Below are positions 6,745 to 7,793 of a DNA stretch of 7,793 bases, piece after piece; the first letter of the stretch is position 1, and every line of letters starts with the position of its first letter. The stretch comes from Bacteroidota bacterium (lineage in GTDB: Bacteria > Bacteroidota > Bacteroidia > Chitinophagales > Chitinophagaceae), in the NCBI GenBank assembly GCA_028877005.1, contig JAGWPI010000286.1:1-7793 (forward strand), in the 5' to 3' direction. The notes under the pieces are model-generated. The model did no database searches. It had not been told where the DNA came from and saw only the letters and a program-made list of their open reading frames with translations. Made by a program: the position numbers and the translations under genes.

Positions 6745-7793
6745 TTATTGAATTGTACCTAAAGCTTTTTCTACATCAATTTTACTTTCTAACAATTGAT
6801 AAAGTGCATCATAATAATTGAGTTGCGCCGTTCTTAAATCGCTTTCCGCAACAATTACATCTAAGTATGTTTTTATACCTGAATTGTATTGTAATTGAAT
6901 GGTTTCATATACATCATTTGCCAATGATAAATTATCTTTTAATGCATTGTAATTGGCTAAATTTCCTTTATAGTTGGCCATTGCATTAGCATATTCTGAA
7001 TTTACTCTGCTTTTTAATGCCACCATATCCCAATTGAGTCGATCTATTTGCAGTTGAGCCTCTTTTATTTGATTAACCCGTTTATTACCCTGAAAAATTG
7101 GCACAGAAAATTGGAGGCCAATATTGGAATTACCTAAATTTTGATTATATAATTTTCCAAAATCGTTATTCAGATAATTAAAATTATAGTTCCCATAAGC
7201 AGAAATAGTGGGAATAAAACCCCACTTATAATATTTTAAATTTGCCTGTTGCAGTTTTTGTTGTGTAACCAATTGTTGGTATTCTATTCTATTTTCAAAA
7301 AATACATTTATAGAAGTGTCTATAAATGCATCCTTTTCCATGGTAGTAGTATCATAATTTAAATGTAAAGAGGCTGTATCCGGATATCCCATTAACTCTT
7401 TTAAATAAACCATTTTAGCATGCACTAAGTCAAACACCTGTTTACGTTGTGCCACTGTATTGTTTAAAGATATGGTAGCACGTTTATAATCAGTTTTATC
7501 TACAATACCTGCTTTATATTGATGGTATGAATCTTGGACATTTTTTTGCAAGCGAATAATAGCTTGATCTAAAACCTGCACTTGCTTTTGGGTAAGTAAA
7601 ACATCATAAAATGCTTTACTTACATTAACGGTAACATCTATTTTATTGCTGGTGGTATTTTGTTTTACCTGCTTTTTAACTTGTTGTGCGGTTTGACTAG
7701 CTAATAAAGCATCTCTATTAAATAAATTTTGAGATAAGGTTAATCCTAAATTTGATGCATTGGTAGTTCCATTACGTACATAATTGCCACCAA
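6745..7793 (-). CDS. TolC-like outer-membrane efflux channel (OEP family; partial, N-terminus beyond window)
   Basis: The frame is open from the window edge to the TAA at 6745, giving about 349 codons, of which some 348 encode residues. TolC-family proteins are about 420-480 residues, so roughly 80-120 N-terminal residues including the signal peptide are missing. A GTG at 7581 could be mistaken for a start, but about 70 family-like residues lie upstream (SQNLFNRDALL, AFYDVLLTQKQV). The two OEP repeats are visible. The first has YHQYKAGIVDKTDYKRA and a helix ending in LKELMGYP. The second, near the C-terminus, has LQYNSGIKTYLDVIVAESDL, then ALYQLLESKIDVEKALG. Between them lies the strand-rich ISAYGNYNFNYL and FSVPIFQG, typical of the membrane barrel and following helix. 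It should form the trimeric outer-membrane exit duct for the adaptor and pump encoded 17 bp downstream. It is probably first of the three genes, unless a regulator precedes it outside the window. Confidence 0.93.
   Translation of the reverse strand, partial: GGNYVRNGTTNASNLGLTLSQNLFNRDALLASQTAQQVKKQVKQNTTSNKIDVTVNVSKAFYDVLLTQKQVQVLDQAIIRLQKNVQDSYHQYKAGIVDKTDYKRATISLNNTVAQRKQVFDLVHAKMVYLKELMGYPDTASLHLNYDTTTMEKDAFIDTSINVFFENRIEYQQLVTQQKLQQANLKYYKWGFIPTISAYGNYNFNYLNNDFGKLYNQNLGNSNIGLQFSVPIFQGNKRVNQIKEAQLQIDRLNWDMVALKSRVNSEYANAMANYKGNLANYNALKDNLSLANDVYETIQLQYNSGIKTYLDVIVAESDLRTAQLNYYDALYQLLESKIDVEKALGTIQ

Noticed and set aside
7579..7581. GTG at 7581 as start of the outer-membrane channel gene
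   Set aside because: The frame continues upstream to the window edge with family-like helical sequence; a start here would remove the signal peptide and first strands.
1..7793. An undescribed defence, mobile or RNA-based system
   Set aside because: All coding space is filled by well-known families, and gaps are at most about 125 bp with no repeat arrays, integration sites or structured RNA beyond one terminator hairpin.

Overview
The window is AT-rich (roughly 35-40% GC by eye) and gene-dense, with every gene on the minus strand. It looks like a Bacteroidota chromosome, probably from the Chitinophagales/Sphingobacteriales side. The reasons are a Porin_10-type 'putative porin', a lipoprotein-type periplasmic adaptor for an RND pump, start codons without Shine-Dalgarno sequences, and short AT-rich spacers between genes. 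The placement comes from family recognition, not from a search, and the genus is not determined.

Read in the direction of transcription (high to low coordinates), the first unit is a tripartite RND efflux operon. It holds a TolC-like outer-membrane channel (6745 to beyond 7793, N-terminus outside the window), a lipoprotein membrane-fusion adaptor (5612-6727) and an AcrB-type HAE1 inner-membrane pump (2408-5593). The spacers are 17 and 18 bp, so the three are almost certainly co-transcribed and build one pump spanning the envelope. A 13-bp-arm hairpin followed by T-rich sequence (2353-2384) probably ends this transcript. Any regulator or promoter of the operon lies outside the window.

The second unit is a purine-salvage pair followed by a porin. 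Guanine deaminase (1813-2283) lies 16 bp upstream of purine nucleoside phosphorylase (975-1796). A Porin_10 outer-membrane protein (904 to beyond position 1) follows after 70 bp. The two enzymes form a direct route from guanosine or deoxyguanosine through guanine to xanthine and ammonia. Whether the porin belongs to the same transcript or function is uncertain; a weak promoter-like sequence and a short palindrome lie in the gap.

No mobile element, CRISPR array, tRNA or rRNA is visible, and no gene-free stretch exceeds about 125 bp. I see no undescribed system. The points most worth checking are an Asp at the purine-base contact position of the phosphorylase and the possible link between the porin and purine uptake.
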